64,000 nucleotides of DNA from CAWCUU01 sp963798855 (GTDB taxonomy: Bacteria > Gemmatimonadota > Gemmatimonadetes > Longimicrobiales > RSA9), in NCBI GenBank assembly GCA_963798855.1, contig CAWCUU010000001.1:1674001-1738000 (forward strand), in the 5' to 3' direction. Made by a program: the position numbers and the translations under genes. This document shows positions 1 through 8,485 of this stretch, piece by piece. The notes beneath the pieces were generated by a model. That model did not search any database and had not been told where the DNA came from. It saw nothing but the letters and a program-made list of their open reading frames with translations. How positions within the stretch are numbered: position 1 is the first letter of the stretch; the number at the start of each line of letters is the position of its first letter.

Positions 1-373
1 GCCACACCCGCTTCGAGTTCGTGAACAACAGCAGCTTCGAGCCGTCGGCCGACCACGCGTAGTCGTCGATCTCCAGCGGGTCCGTCCGACCTTCCGGGAT
101 CAGCGACGTCGCCGGAATCATCACCGACCGTTTTCCCGCCGCGGTCTCGTAGCGCACGATCTCGCTCGACTCCGGCTCCGTCTCAGAGGGCTCCACGGTC
201 GTGTACGCACCGCCGTCGCCCAGCCACCGCGCCGGACCGAAGCGCTCGCCGGCGAACGCCCCCGACGCGAACAGCGCCTGGAGTCGCGCCTTCGTGGCCG
301 CGTCCTGCGCGCGCGCCGGCTGCGCGGCCGTCAGCAGGAGCAACGCGAACAGCAACGTCGATCGTCGCATCAT
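1..373 (-). CDS. S9-family (DPP IV-like) peptidase, N-terminal part, cut by window edge
   Basis: Only the first ~124 codons are present; the gene runs off the left edge. It starts with a tandem ATG ATG (371-373 and 368-370) followed by a signal peptide (MRRSTLLFALLLLTAAQPARAQ) and the start of a beta-propeller-type region (SADGSKLLLFTNS), which resembles the N-terminal domain of dipeptidyl-peptidase IV family serine peptidases. The resemblance to the S9 gene at 35.8-38.1 kb supports this. The catalytic domain is outside the window, so activity cannot be judged. It lies 22 bases downstream of the M28 peptidase on the same strand and is probably cotranscribed with it. Secretion to the periplasm or outside is inferred from the signal peptide. 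Confidence 0.7.
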   Translation of the reverse strand, partial: MMRRSTLLFALLLLTAAQPARAQDAATKARLQALFASGAFAGERFGPARWLGDGGAYTTVEPSETEPESSEIVRYETAAGKRSVMIPATSLIPEGRTDPLEIDDYAWSADGSKLLLFTNSKRVW

Positions 374-395
374 CGGCTTCGTGTTGGAGGAGACC

Positions 396-1775
396 TCAGC
401 GGCCCGGCATCGGGAACACGACGGGACTCTCGTCGCCGTTCGCGCCGACGCTCGCCACGCCGAAGAAGTAGTTGTCCACGACCAGATCGGTCATCTCCTT
501 CTCGGTCGCGTCACCGGCCCAGAGCCAGTGGTTCCACGTAGGCAATGTCGTCTCGCGCCAGTACACCTTGTAACCGGCAGCTCCAGGCACGCGCTGCCAG
601 CGAAGGGTCGCCGACGGCCTCACCGCACCGGCGATCGTGACGCTGTCCGGCGCGGCCGGCGCCCACGCGAGCGACGCCAGCGACGCCGCGTTCAACGCCG
701 TCACGCTGGCGAGGTAAGGAAAATTCACCTTGTCGAGCACGTCCCCGTAGGCGATGCCGTCCTCCGCGCGGAGATCCTGGTGCTGGCGCGTGTAGGTTTC
801 GTTCGGCTCCGTCACACGGACTGCCGGGAAGCCGAGGTCGTTGAACGCGCGGTGATCGCCGCCACGGCCGAAGCGGTCCAGGCGGTAGATCATCATCACG
901 TCGAAGTTCGGCATGTAGGCCTCGGCGATGTGGTCGACGTAGCGCGCCACCTGTCGCGATGGGCCGTCCACCTCCCCGCCGAAGAAGCGCATGCGGCGCA
1001 GATCCTCTTCGGTCGTCGTCGCGGCGGGGCTCTCGGAGAAGACCCGCACGTGCGTGTTGTCCACGACGCCGTTCTGTCCCTCGATGTTGCCGACGATGTC
1101 GTTGTTCAGCACCGCCTCGACGTGCCATCCGTTCTTCTGCGCCAGCTCCGCCATGAGCCGGCCGCCGAACAGCCCCTGCTCCTCGCCCGCCAGCGCGCCG
1201 AACGCGATCGACGCCGCAAAGCGGTGCTTCGACAGCACCCGTGCCGCCTCCAGCACCGCGACCGTCCCACTCCCGTCGTCGTTCGCGCCGGGGGCGTCGT
1301 GAGCCGCATCCATCACGTCCGTCACCCTCGAATCGTAGTGGCCGGTGATCGCCACGTACCGGTCCGGATCGGAGGTCCCCTTCAGCACGGCGACGACGTT
1401 GACGATGTCGACCCCGTCCGGGATGCGTCGCTCGCCGCTGACGTGCTTGCGCTGGTAGGAGACCTGCAGGCATCCACCGCACGCCGTCGAGATGCTGTCG
1501 AATTGCGCCTTGATCCAGCGCCTCGCCGCGCCGATGCCGCGCGTCGTCGACATGGTATCCGATAGCGTGTGACGGGTGCCGAACGCGACGAGCCGCCGCA
1601 GATCGCTCTCGAGGCGCGATGCGCTCACATCCGCCACGATCGCGCGCACGCGCTCGTCCCGCGCCGGCGGCGGGGATCCGGCGCTCGCCATCGTTCTACC
1701 CGCGGGCGCCTGTGCGGACAGCGGCGAAGCGGCGAGCAACACAAGCACGGCGGCGAGGCGGGCGCGGACGGTCAC
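396..1775 (-). CDS. Secreted M28-family metallopeptidase with C-terminal FN3-like domain
   Basis: A 459-residue zinc aminopeptidase-type enzyme. The GTG start at 1775 is chosen because it is preceded by GGAGGAG and opens a signal peptide (MTVRARLAAVLVLLAASPLSAQ). Zinc-site motifs of family M28 are visible: GHYDSR (~146-151), GANDDGSG (~163-170) and the AGEEQG general-base motif (~196-201). The last ~90 residues (ATLRWQRVPGAAGYKVYW...) read as a fibronectin type III-like beta sandwich, common as a C-terminal extension in secreted peptidases. A good promoter lies 43 bases upstream of the start. The next gene downstream is an S9 peptidase, so the two probably act together in extracellular or periplasmic peptide breakdown. 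Substrate preference cannot be told from sequence. Confidence 0.9.
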   Translation of the reverse strand: MTVRARLAAVLVLLAASPLSAQAPAGRTMASAGSPPPARDERVRAIVADVSASRLESDLRRLVAFGTRHTLSDTMSTTRGIGAARRWIKAQFDSISTACGGCLQVSYQRKHVSGERRIPDGVDIVNVVAVLKGTSDPDRYVAITGHYDSRVTDVMDAAHDAPGANDDGSGTVAVLEAARVLSKHRFAASIAFGALAGEEQGLFGGRLMAELAQKNGWHVEAVLNNDIVGNIEGQNGVVDNTHVRVFSESPAATTTEEDLRRMRFFGGEVDGPSRQVARYVDHIAEAYMPNFDVMMIYRLDRFGRGGDHRAFNDLGFPAVRVTEPNETYTRQHQDLRAEDGIAYGDVLDKVNFPYLASVTALNAASLASLAWAPAAPDSVTIAGAVRPSATLRWQRVPGAAGYKVYWRETTLPTWNHWLWAGDATEKEMTDLVVDNYFFGVASVGANGDESPVVFPMPGR

Positions 1776-1817
1776 GGGCTCCTCCGGTCTTGTCGCGGTG
1801 GTGAGGATCGAGCGGGA

Positions 1818-1847
1818 AGCGTACGTCGCGATGCTGAGCCGGGTCAA
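1818..1847 (-). promoter_or_regulatory. Sigma70-type promoter for the M28 peptidase
   Basis: On the minus strand a TTGACC -35 box (1842-1847) is separated by 18 bases from TACGCT (1818-1823). The -10 box ends 43 bases before the GTG start. The same layout recurs at three other genes in this window, which raises confidence. Confidence 0.6.
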
Positions 1848-1991
1848 CCCAATGTGGCAGAGAATGGGCCGCTCGGGCGTTCTCTCCAAGGAGGGCGACT
1901 CATCCCCGAACACTGGCGGGGCGCCGCTCCGGGAGCATCTTTCCAGAGTTCCAGACGACGAGTTATCGCGACGTCCCGAACGGAGGACTCC

Positions 1992-2723
1992 ATGCGTACC
2001 CCGATGATGGTCGTCTTCGCCGCGTTGCTGTTGACCCCGCCCGTTGCGGCGCAGACGATCCTCGGCCGCCTCGTCGAGGATTCGACGGGGACGGCCATCG
2101 TCACCGGTACCATCTTCCTGCTCGATCGCGATTCCATCGTGGTGAGCTCGTCTGTCGCCGATTCGCTGGGTCGCTTTACGCTCCAGGCGCCCGCTCACGG
2201 AGTATACCTGCTCCGCGCGGAGGCGATCGGATACCACGCCGGCTCCTCCAACGACATCGACGTCTCGAACGCGGACACCGTGGAGGTCCAGCTGCGCCTC
2301 TCGGCACAGGCGGTACCGCTGCAGCCGCTGGTCGTAACCGCCCGCACCGCCCGCTTGGGCAGCGATCTCGCCGGGTTCTATCGACGCGCCCGCGAGGGCC
2401 GCCGCGGCACGTTCATCACCCGCGACGCCATCGATACCCGCTCTCCCTATCGGACGACCGAGCTGCTGCGCTCGCTCCCGGGCGTGCGGCTGATCACGAG
2501 CCGTGGCAATACCGGCTCGTACGTCGTCGTACGCGGCAGCTGCGAACCGGCCGTCTTCATCGATGGTGTGCACGTGCCGCTCTACGGCCATACGATCGAT
2601 GACTTCATCCGGGTGACCGACATCGAGGGCATCGAGTTCTATCGCATGGCCGGCGAGCTGCCGGCCGAATACTCCGGCCACGACTCCTGTGCCGCGATCC
2701 TGATCTGGACGCGCCGTAGGTAG
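1992..2723 (+). CDS. Carboxypeptidase-regulatory-like / TonB-plug domain protein without barrel
   Basis: A 243-residue secreted protein. ATG at 1992 follows GGAGGA and opens a signal peptide ending near PPVAAQ. Residues ~22-105 form a carboxypeptidase D regulatory-like domain (ILGRLVEDSTGTAIVTG, GRFTLQAPAHGVYLLRAEAIGY). Residues ~150-240 match a TonB-dependent receptor plug (RTTELLRSLPGVRL, YVVVRGSCEPAVFIDG, DIEGIEFYR). There is no beta-barrel, so it is not a transporter by itself. Such plug-only proteins are common in Gemmatimonadota and Bacteroidota-like genomes, with unknown role; a periplasmic partner for a receptor or an outer-membrane adaptor are possibilities. It is transcribed divergently from the M28 gene and upstream of the hydrogenase operon. 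Confidence 0.85.
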   Translation: MRTPMMVVFAALLLTPPVAAQTILGRLVEDSTGTAIVTGTIFLLDRDSIVVSSSVADSLGRFTLQAPAHGVYLLRAEAIGYHAGSSNDIDVSNADTVEVQLRLSAQAVPLQPLVVTARTARLGSDLAGFYRRAREGRRGTFITRDAIDTRSPYRTTELLRSLPGVRLITSRGNTGSYVVVRGSCEPAVFIDGVHVPLYGHTIDDFIRVTDIEGIEFYRMAGELPAEYSGHDSCAAILIWTRRR

Positions 2724-2915
2724 CCAGGACTCCCCGCACGCGCGATCCCGCGGCTGGCGGGTCGCCGAGCCGTACCGGTTTTCCACACCCCACATTACAG
2801 CGCCTCGCCGACGAACCCCGACGTGGCATCGGGCATTCCCCGACAGCCCTGCACGCACCGAGTGCCGATGATGGTTCCGGACGCCATTCGGTAGAGTTGC
2901 GGAGGGAGCGTGCAT

Positions 2916-4061
2916 GTGCGGGTGATGGATCGCGAAGGGCTGGACGCGCTGCTGCAGGTGCTGCGCGCCGATGGCTACGAGGTCGTCGCTCCGACCGTCC
3001 GTGACGGCGGCATCGTCAACGCGCAGATCGGCTCCGCGGATGAGCTGCCGATCGGTTGGGGCGACGAGCAGGACGGAGGTCGCTATCGCCTGCGCCGCCG
3101 AGCTGACGGCGCCGTGTTCGGTCACGCCCTCGGTTCGGACTCGTGGAAGCGGCTGCTGCACCCACCGGAGGTGCGGCTCTGGAGCGCGCCACGGAACGGA
3201 GGCGGCTTCCGTCCGCGGTCGGCCGAGCCGGAGAGCCATCGCCGCGCGCTCCTGGGGGTCCGACCCTGCGAGCTCCAGGCGATTCGCATTCAGGATCGGG
3301 TGCTGCTCGGCGGCGCATACCCGGACCCCGTCTATCTCGCCCGCCGGCAAGCCCTCTTCATCGTCGCGGTGAACTGCACCGAGCCCGGCGGCACGTGCTT
3401 CTGCGCCTCGGTCGGCAGCGGTCCGCGCGCCGACGGCGGCTACGACCTCCTGCTGACTGAGCTGCTGGAGGGCGGGCATCGCTTCGTGGTCGAGCATGGC
3501 TCCGCCGCCGGCGAAGCCGTGCTCGCGGATCTGCCGACGCGCGAGGCGGAGCGCGTCGACACCTGCGAGGCGGAGCGCCTTCTGAGGGCCGCCGAAAACC
3601 GGATGGGGCGAAGCCTGGAGACGGCGGGGCTGCCGGATCTGCTCGCCGCGACCCACGAGCACCCGCGATGGGAACACGTCGCCGAACGCTGCCTCGCCTG
3701 CGGCAACTGTACGATGGTCTGTCCCACCTGCTTCTGCACCACGCTGCGGGACTCGACGACCCTCACCGGCGACCACGCCGAGCGCACCCGCATCTGGGAC
3801 TCCTGCTTCACGCAGGAGTTCTCCTACATGCACGGCGGGAGCGTTCGCTCCGCGCCCGCGTCACGATACCGGCAGTGGCTCACACACAAGCTCGGCAGCT
3901 GGCAGACCCAGTTCGGAATGATAGGCTGCGTCGGCTGCGGCCGCTGCATCACCTGGTGCCCGGTGGGCATCGATCTGACCGAGGAGGTGGCTGCGCTCCG
4001 CGCGCCGACCTCGCCGCCGGCGGCGCCGACGGCTCACCGCCCTGAGGAGGTGGAGGCATGA
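2916..4061 (+). CDS. hydB: [NiFe]-hydrogenase (group 3b type) beta subunit, 4Fe-4S electron-transfer protein
   Basis: First gene of the hydrogenase operon, about 381 residues. It carries electrons between the flavin subunit and the hydrogenase module in cytoplasmic NAD(P)-linked sulfhydrogenase-type enzymes. Visible features are the family segment RPCELQAIRIQD and two ferredoxin-like cysteine clusters, CLACGNCTMVCPTCFC (~260) and CVGCGRCITWCPVGIDL (~340). Three in-frame starts compete: GTG 2910, GTG 2916 and ATG 2925. GTG 2916 gives the best spacing (8-9 bases) to the GGAGGGA at 2901-2907. The stop overlaps the next start as ATGA, indicating translational coupling. The order beta, gamma, delta, alpha matches the hydBGDA order of Pyrococcus soluble hydrogenase. 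No clear promoter was seen in the 190 bases upstream. Confidence 0.9.
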   Translation: MRVMDREGLDALLQVLRADGYEVVAPTVRDGGIVNAQIGSADELPIGWGDEQDGGRYRLRRRADGAVFGHALGSDSWKRLLHPPEVRLWSAPRNGGGFRPRSAEPESHRRALLGVRPCELQAIRIQDRVLLGGAYPDPVYLARRQALFIVAVNCTEPGGTCFCASVGSGPRADGGYDLLLTELLEGGHRFVVEHGSAAGEAVLADLPTREAERVDTCEAERLLRAAENRMGRSLETAGLPDLLAATHEHPRWEHVAERCLACGNCTMVCPTCFCTTLRDSTTLTGDHAERTRIWDSCFTQEFSYMHGGSVRSAPASRYRQWLTHKLGSWQTQFGMIGCVGCGRCITWCPVGIDLTEEVAALRAPTSPPAAPTAHRPEEVEA

Positions 4062-4528
4062 AAGGTCTCGAGTCGCTGGTGGTCGAGCACCCCTTCTTCC
4101 ACGGCATGCGCCCGGAGGACCTCGCCCTGATCGCCGGCTGTGGCACCAACGCGCGCTTCACGGCGGGCGAGTATCTGTACCGCGAGGGACAGCCGGCGGA
4201 CCGCTTCTTCCTTCTGCGAAGCGGTCGAATCTCCGTCGAAGGACACGCTCCTGGCAGAGGCGCGGTCACCGTGCTCTCTGCGGGGGAAGGCGATGTCGTC
4301 GGCTTTTCCTGGCTCACACCGCCCTACCGCTGGGCCTTCGATGCGCGCTCGCTCAATGTGACCCGGGCCGTCGTGTTCGACGGGGCATGCCTGCGCGCGA
4401 AGTGCGCCGCCGATCCGCGCCTCGGCTTCGACCTGATGCAGCGGGTCGCGCGGGTGATCGCGCAGCGGCTCGAGGTCGCTACGGTCCAGCTGATGGACCT
4501 CTACGGTCTGCCCGTCGGAGCGCCGTGA
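4058..4528 (+). CDS. Stand-alone cyclic-nucleotide-binding (CRP-like cNMP) domain protein in the hydrogenase operon
   Basis: A 156-residue protein that is essentially one cNMP-binding beta-roll (FHGMRPEDLALIAGC, AGEYLYREGQPADRFFLLRSGRISVE, AGEGDVVGFSWL). It has no helix-turn-helix after the C helix, so it is not a DNA-binding CRP/FNR regulator. It overlaps hydB by ATGA at its start and hydG by GTGA at its end, so it is made in step with the hydrogenase subunits. Comparable small cNMP-domain proteins occur in other bacterial group 3b operons. A regulatory or assembly subunit sensing a nucleotide is a reasonable inference, but the ligand is unknown. Confidence 0.88.
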   Translation: MKGLESLVVEHPFFHGMRPEDLALIAGCGTNARFTAGEYLYREGQPADRFFLLRSGRISVEGHAPGRGAVTVLSAGEGDVVGFSWLTPPYRWAFDARSLNVTRAVVFDGACLRAKCAADPRLGFDLMQRVARVIAQRLEVATVQLMDLYGLPVGAP

Positions 4529-5400
4529 GAACGATTCCGCTCGCGCCCGCGGCGACGCCTGCCGTCGCCGATGCCGCCGACCCCATGCTGCCCACGCCGT
4601 ACCGGGTGCGACGGAGTCGCCGCGAGACGCGCGATGCGTGGACCCTCGAGCTCGAGCCCGCGGATGGCGGCGCTTCTAAGGCCTTCGCGCCGGGGCAGTT
4701 CAACATGCTCTATGCCTGGGGTGTCGGCGAAGTCGCGATCTCGATAAGCGGCGACCCGACCCGCCCGGGCCGCCTCGTCCACACCGTGCGCGCGGTGGGG
4801 CCGGTTACTCGGGCCCTCTGCGGGACCCGCCACGGCGCCGCGATCGGGGTTCGTGGCCCGTTCGGCGTCGGATGGCCCGTGCAGGCCGCCGAGGGCGTGG
4901 ACGTCCTGATCGCCGCCGGCGGTGTGGGTCTGGCCCCGCTGCGTCCCGCGCTGTACCACCTCTTCGCCCACCGTCAGAAGTACGGTCGCATCGCGCTTCT
5001 GTACGGCGCACGATCCCCCGGCGATCTGCTCTTCGCGGCGGAGCTCGCCCGCTGGAGGGGTCGGTTCGACATCGAGGTGTACGTGACCGTGGACCACTCG
5101 GAGGGCGATTGGGGTGGCCCGGTCGGCGTCGTCACCCACCTGCTCCGCTACGCGCACATCGATCCGGCGGAGTCCGTCTCGATGGTCTGCGGACCGGAGG
5201 CCATGATGCGGTTCGTCGGCATCGAGCTGCAGCGCCTGGGCGTGCCGCCCGATCGGATCCACGTGTCGCTGGAGCGGAGCATGAAGTGCGGCGTCGGGCT
5301 GTGCGGCCACTGCCAGCTCGGGCCGGAGCTGATCTGCCGCGACGGGCCGGTCTTCCCGCTCGCTCGTGTCCAATCCCTGCTGCGCGTGAGGGAGCTGTAA
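4525..5400 (+). CDS. hydG: [NiFe]-hydrogenase gamma subunit, FAD/NAD(P)-binding reductase
   Basis: A 291-residue ferredoxin-NADP reductase-type subunit that exchanges electrons between NAD(P)H and the iron-sulfur subunits. An N-terminal FAD-binding barrel (FAPGQFNMLYAWGVGEVAISISG) is followed by a nucleotide-binding fold (IAAGGVGLAPLRPALYHL, VCGPEAMMRF). A C-terminal iron-sulfur binding segment (MKCGVGLCGHCQLG plus a later Cys) is of the dihydroorotate-dehydrogenase-K type. The GTG start at 4525 overlaps the previous stop (GTGA); an alternative ATG at 4585 would shorten the protein by 20 residues and begin just before the conserved barrel. Its stop overlaps hydD as TAATG. Confidence 0.9.
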   Translation: MRTIPLAPAATPAVADAADPMLPTPYRVRRSRRETRDAWTLELEPADGGASKAFAPGQFNMLYAWGVGEVAISISGDPTRPGRLVHTVRAVGPVTRALCGTRHGAAIGVRGPFGVGWPVQAAEGVDVLIAAGGVGLAPLRPALYHLFAHRQKYGRIALLYGARSPGDLLFAAELARWRGRFDIEVYVTVDHSEGDWGGPVGVVTHLLRYAHIDPAESVSMVCGPEAMMRFVGIELQRLGVPPDRIHVSLERSMKCGVGLCGHCQLGPELICRDGPVFPLARVQSLLRVREL

Positions 5401-6176
5401 TGGTCGACGCCCGACCGAAGCTCGCGATCTGGAAGTTCGCCTCCTGCGACGGGTGCCAGCTCACCTTGCTCGATTGTGAGGACGAGCTGCTGGATCTCGC
5501 CTCGGCCGTGCGCATCGCGCGCTTCGCGGAAGCCAGCAGCGCGATTCTGCGAGGACCGTACGACATCTCGCTCGTCGAGGGGTCCATCACCACCGCCGCC
5601 GACGCGGCCCGCCTCAAGGAGATCCGCGCCTCTTCCGGTCTGCTGATCTCGATCGGCGCGTGCGCGACCGCGGGCGGCATCCAGGCGCTGCGCAACCTTC
5701 GCGACGTCGACGAGCTGACAGCTGCCGTCTACGCCCGGCCCGAGTACATCGACACGCTCGCCACCTCGACCCCGATCGCCGCTCACGTCCCCATCGACTA
5801 CGAGCTGCGCGGCTGCCCGATCGATCGTGCCCAGCTCCTCGAGCTGCTCTCCTCGCTGCTGGCCGGCCGGGCTCCGTTCATCGAGACCGGCTCCGTCTGC
5901 CTCGAATGCAAGCGGCGGGGCTCCCTTTGCATCATGGCCGCGCACGGCACGCCCTGCCTCGGCCCCGTCACGCGCGCCGGTTGCGGCGCGATCTGCCCCG
6001 CGCTCCGCCGAGGCTGCTTCGGTTGCTTCGGACCGAAGGAGTCGCCGAACACCGCAGCGCTCGCCGGCTGGTGGCGCGATTCCCTCGGCGTGTCCCGGGC
6101 CGACGTCGCGCGGGCATATCGCACCTTCAACACGGGCGCCGAGCCGTTCCGTGCGGAGGCGGCTGCGAATGAGTGA
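5400..6176 (+). CDS. hydD: [NiFe]-hydrogenase delta (small) subunit
   Basis: A 258-residue small subunit carrying the electron relay next to the active site. Proximal cluster ligands are visible as CDGC (C16/C19), the GACATAGG segment and LRGCP. The C-terminal half contributes cysteine groups (CLECKRRGSLC, GTPCLGPVTRAGCGAIC, GCFGCFGP) fitting two further 4Fe-4S clusters. There is no twin-arginine signal, which agrees with a cytoplasmic group 3 enzyme. The ATG at 5400 overlaps the hydG stop and the stop at 6174-6176 lies within the start region of hydA, so the operon is fully coupled. Confidence 0.92.
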   Translation: MVDARPKLAIWKFASCDGCQLTLLDCEDELLDLASAVRIARFAEASSAILRGPYDISLVEGSITTAADAARLKEIRASSGLLISIGACATAGGIQALRNLRDVDELTAAVYARPEYIDTLATSTPIAAHVPIDYELRGCPIDRAQLLELLSSLLAGRAPFIETGSVCLECKRRGSLCIMAAHGTPCLGPVTRAGCGAICPALRRGCFGCFGPKESPNTAALAGWWRDSLGVSRADVARAYRTFNTGAEPFRAEAAANE

Positions 6177-7489
6177 AGCCACGGGGGTGCGGCCGAACGG
6201 CCGGACGCGCACGATCAGGGTCGATGGGCTGACGCGGGTCGAGGGTCACGGCGGGTTGCGCGTGCGCGTCGTGGGTGGCCGCGTCGTCGAGTCCGAGCTC
6301 CGCCTGTTCGAGGCGCCGCGCTTCTTCGAGCCGCTCTTGCGCGGCCGCGGATACGGCGAAGCGCCGGACATCACCGCCCGCATCTGCGGGATCTGTCCGG
6401 TCGCGTACCAGATGAGCGCATGCCACGCGATGGAGGCGGCGTTCGGCGTCCGGGTGGAGGGACCTCTGCGCGCGCTGCGTCGCCTGCTCTACTGCGGTGA
6501 GTGGATCGAGAGCCATGCGCTCCACATCTACCTGCTTCATGCGCCCGACTTCCTCGGGTATGATGACGCGATCGCGATGGCGAAGGACCATCCGGTCGCC
6601 GTACGCCGCGGCCTCGAGCTGAAGAAGATCGGCAACGAGGTCCTCGAGGCGATCGGCGGACGCGCGATCCACCCCGTCAACGTCCGCGTGGGCGGCTTCT
6701 ACCGCGTCCCCTCCGTCGCGGAGCTGCGGCGGCTGCGCCCGCGACTGGAGATCGCGCTCGATCATGCGCTCGCAACCGTGACGTGGCTGGCGACCCTCGA
6801 CTATCCGGACGACGAGCTCGATGTCGAGCTCGTCGCTCTGCGGCACCCCGCCGAATACCCGATGAACGAGGGGCGCATCGCGTCCACGCGCGGCCTCGAC
6901 ATCGCCGTCGCCGATTTCGACACGGAGTTCGTCGAGTCGCAGCAGCCCCACTCGAACGCGCTGCAGGCGCACCGCAAGGGCGGGGATCCCTATCTGACCG
7001 GGCCCCTCGCCCGCTATTCCCTCAACTTCGACGTGCTCGGCCCGCCCGCCCGCGACGCCGCCCGTGCGGCCGGTCTTCGCGAGACGTGCGCGAACCCCTG
7101 GCACGGCGCGCTCGTACGTGCCGTCGAAATCGTGCAGGCCTGCGATGACGGGCTCCGCATCATCGACGACTACGGCCAGCCCGATTCGCCTGCCGTCGAA
7201 GTGCAGCCGCGAGCCGGCACCGGCCACGCCTGCACGGAGGCCCCGCGCGGGATTCTCTATCACAGATACGACGTCGGCGCAGACGGCCTGATCCGCGCGG
7301 CCCGGCTCATCCCGCCGACGTCGCAGAATCAGGCCGCGATCGAGGCCCACCTGCGCAGCACCGTCCAGGCGGCGCTCGATCGGCCGCGCCCGGAGCTGGA
7401 GCGTGCCTGCGAGCGGGTCGTGCGCTGCTACGACCCGTGCATTCTCGTGCGCCACGCACTTCCTGCGGCTCGACATCCGGAGCGAGTGA
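6169..7489 (+). CDS. hydA: [NiFe]-hydrogenase alpha (large) subunit, frameshifted at the C-terminal nickel motif
   Basis: Catalytic subunit that holds the NiFe(CN)2CO site. The N-terminal motif RICGICPVAYQ (~70-80) supplies two nickel cysteines and is typical of group 3b. At the C-terminus the frame as given reads DPC-ILVRH, which lacks the second nickel cysteine and then runs straight into the maturation protease. Removing one base within 7441-7444 gives DPCISCATH followed by FLRLDIRSE and a TGA at 7487-7489. That is the exact canonical DPCxxCxxH motif, a short peptide for removal, and a TGATG overlap with the protease start. The intended protein is about 439 residues. Whether the extra base is real or an assembly error cannot be decided here. 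Confidence 0.9.
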
Positions 7490-7941
7490 TGCCGGGCACC
7501 GTGATCATCGGCCTCGGCGCCAGCGGGCGCGGCGATGACGCCGCCGGTCTGCTCGCCGCGCGCAAGCTCGCCCCCCAGGTCGCCCAGGGCGTGCGGGTCC
7601 TCGAGCTCGATGGCCGCGCGGACACGCTGCTCGACCTGTGGCGCGGCGCCGACGCCGCGATCCTGATCGACGCCATGGTCTCGGGCGAGCCGCCCGGAAC
7701 GGTGAAGCGCCTCGACGCCTCGCGAGATCCGCTGCCCGCCGACGCCCTGCGCCGCTCGACGCATGACGTCGGACCCGCCGAGCTCATCGAGCTGGCGCGC
7801 GCTCTGGGGGAGCTGCCACCCCGCGTGCTCGTCTTCGCCATCGGCGCCAGGCGCTTCGGGCCCGGCGATGCCCCGGCCGATGCCGTGTGCCGCGGAGCCC
7901 GCCGCGCCGCCGCCGCGGTGCTGGCCGAGCTGCGCCGCTGA
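7489..7941 (+). CDS. Hydrogenase maturation endopeptidase (HycI/HyaD family)
   Basis: A 150-residue protease that clips the C-terminal peptide of the large subunit after nickel insertion. Family features are the N-terminal IGLGASGRGDDAAG motif with its metal-binding acidic residue, the central LIDAMVSGEPPGTV segment and the STHDVG motif with the metal-binding histidine. ATG at 7489 overlaps the frame-corrected hydA stop (TGATG). In the sequence as given the gene is also in frame with the broken hydA, giving an apparent fusion that would have no free cleavage substrate; this is taken as an artefact of the indel. It faces the convergent DUF302 gene. Confidence 0.9.
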   Translation: MPGTVIIGLGASGRGDDAAGLLAARKLAPQVAQGVRVLELDGRADTLLDLWRGADAAILIDAMVSGEPPGTVKRLDASRDPLPADALRRSTHDVGPAELIELARALGELPPRVLVFAIGARRFGPGDAPADAVCRGARRAAAAVLAELRR

Positions 7942-7970
7942 AGCCGGGCACGCCGAACCCTGCCTCGCCC

Positions 7971-8396
7971 TCAGCGTCGACGCGCCGCCACCCGATCGAG
8001 GACCCGCTCGATCCGCTCGCGAACCTGTTGCGCCAGCACGCGCAGCGTCGGCGTCGCCGCGACCTCGAGCTGGACCACCGGGTCCAGCGCCTCGACGATC
8101 GTCCGATCCCCGCCTTCGAGGGCCCGCACGACCACGTTGCATGGCAGCAGCAGCCCGATGTCGGGCTCCGCTTGAAGCGCCTGATGCGCTAGGGGCGGAT
8201 TGCACGCCCCGAGGATCTCGTACGGCGGGAAATCCACGTCCAGCTTCTTCTTCAACGTGGCGCGGACATCGATCTCCGTCAGCACGCCGAATCCCTCCTC
8301 CTGCAGCGCCTCGCGCAGCCGGCGGTCCGCTTCCTCGTAGCTCATCTCCACGACCCGCACCAGCGCGTACCGCGCCGTCGTATACGTATCCGACAT
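7971..8396 (-). CDS. DUF302 domain protein
   Basis: A 141-residue cytoplasmic protein of the DUF302 family. The family's signature is clear: YEEADRRLREALQEEGFGVLTEIDV, then LGACNPPLAHQALQAEPDIGLLLPCNVVV. The start at 8396 has a GAGGAGAGG ribosome site. The biochemical role is not established. The conserved GACNP and LLPCNV cysteines could bind metal or a thiol compound, which is inference. It converges on the hydrogenase protease with a 29-base gap and is divergent from the permease. Confidence 0.85.
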   Translation of the reverse strand: MSDTYTTARYALVRVVEMSYEEADRRLREALQEEGFGVLTEIDVRATLKKKLDVDFPPYEILGACNPPLAHQALQAEPDIGLLLPCNVVVRALEGGDRTIVEALDPVVQLEVAATPTLRVLAQQVRERIERVLDRVAARRR

Positions 8397-8485
8397 CGTG
8401 CTCTCCTCTCCTCGTCGATTTCGTTTTCCGACCTCCTGCCCCTGCATCGCGCAGCCGTGTTGTTCACGATGCCCCTCCCCTCCCG

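Noticed and set aside
2724..2915. Sigma54 promoter in front of the hydrogenase operon
   Set aside because: A TGGCA near 2824 looked like a -24 box, but no GC-type -12 element lies at the required distance.
396..3833. A single 1145-codon minus-strand frame joining the M28 peptidase to sequence opposite hydB
   Set aside because: The part beyond 1775 is antisense to the plug-domain protein and hydB. The GTG at 1775 has a ribosome site and signal peptide, so the real gene starts there.
7432..7460. Selenocysteine in the hydrogenase active site
   Set aside because: Prompted by selA in this window, but no in-frame TGA lies at a ligand position; the frame-corrected motif has Cys codons (TGC) at both sites.
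6169..7941. A genuine fusion of hydrogenase large subunit and maturation protease
   Set aside because: The fusion frame lacks a nickel cysteine and any cleavage site, while one base removed gives a perfect motif, stop and overlap. An indel is the simpler explanation.
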